NCBI GenBank assembly: GCA_018992685.1
Contig: JACVGT010000004.1
Span: 1 to 42,215, forward strand
Length of the DNA: 42,215 bases
Origin: Theionarchaea archaeon
GTDB lineage: Archaea; Methanobacteriota_B; Thermococci; Methanofastidiosales; SZ-28-30
Direction: 5' to 3'
Both the position numbers and the translations under genes were made by a program. The notes under the pieces are model-generated. The model ran no database searches. It was not told the DNA's origin and worked only from the letters and a program-made list of their open reading frames with translations. Positions within the stretch are counted from its first letter, which is position 1; each line of letters starts with the position of its first letter. Positions 42,211 to 42,215 of this stretch are shown piece by piece.

Positions 42211-42215
42211 AAATC

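Noticed and set aside
1-42215. CRISPR array, rRNA, tRNA or transposase genes
   Set aside because: No regularly spaced repeats, no recognisable RNA gene sequence and no transposase or integrase motif were seen.

Overview
The window looks like a chromosomal segment of an archaeon. Many genes are preceded by an archaeal-type TATA box (TTTATAA or TTATAAATA variants). Several first genes have that box about 25 nt before the start codon, which suggests leaderless mRNAs, while genes inside operons carry GGAGG-type ribosome binding sites and often overlap as ATGA or GTGA. An archaeal-style preQ0/archaeosine set (QueD, QueE, an MptA/FolE2-type cyclohydrolase, QueC) and a Roadblock/LC7 protein agree with this. 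I cannot place the lineage from sequence alone. An uncultured, anaerobic, radical-SAM-rich euryarchaeal or Thermoplasmatota-like organism would fit. No rRNA, tRNA, CRISPR array or transposase was seen.

Layout. 1-1.4 kb: Roadblock/LC7 plus V4R-domain pair. 1.7-4.2 kb: preQ0 operon for archaeosine. 4.2-6.1 kb (minus): carboxyltransferase plus biotin carrier. 6.5-12 kb: AlkD-like glycosylase, second V4R protein, a repeat-bearing noncoding stretch, M20 peptidase, YcxB-like membrane protein and MFS transporter. 12.0-13.4 kb: exported TPR protein with a C-terminal membrane anchor.

13.9-23.3 kb: peptide-maturation locus 1. A 64-residue precursor with six Cys in its last 19 residues is followed by three overlapping radical SAM/SPASM genes (two are recent tandem duplicates, one of which has lost a SPASM cysteine). 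A fourth radical SAM protein with two N-terminal PqqD-like (RRE) domains comes next. A tandem-GNAT protein and a B12-binding radical SAM enzyme follow. The locus is bracketed by a 108-bp, about 92% identical direct repeat made from the 3' end of the TPR gene.

23.6-28.8 kb: triple-PAS histidine kinase, single-domain response regulator, a membrane protein, and a second GNAT-type protein.

29.2-37.3 kb: peptide-maturation locus 2. A 28-residue PqqA-like precursor is followed by a T-tract, then a radical SAM/SPASM enzyme, a stand-alone PqqD-like RRE, two B12-binding radical SAM enzymes, an M50-type membrane protease (HEMGH) and an MFS exporter. A third B12 radical SAM paralog lies convergently. 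The layout recalls PQQ and mycofactocin loci in logic (tiny precursor, RRE, SPASM enzyme, protease), but the gene set matches neither.

37.8-42.2 kb: a secreted, membrane-anchored subtilase, then (minus) an Fe-S protein and a flavin oxidase that together resemble a GlcD/GlcF or lactate-oxidase pair.

The two peptide loci are the most likely undescribed systems. With QueE, the window holds ten radical SAM genes in 42 kb. Functions of the final products are unknown; family assignments are from motifs read by eye, not from database searches.
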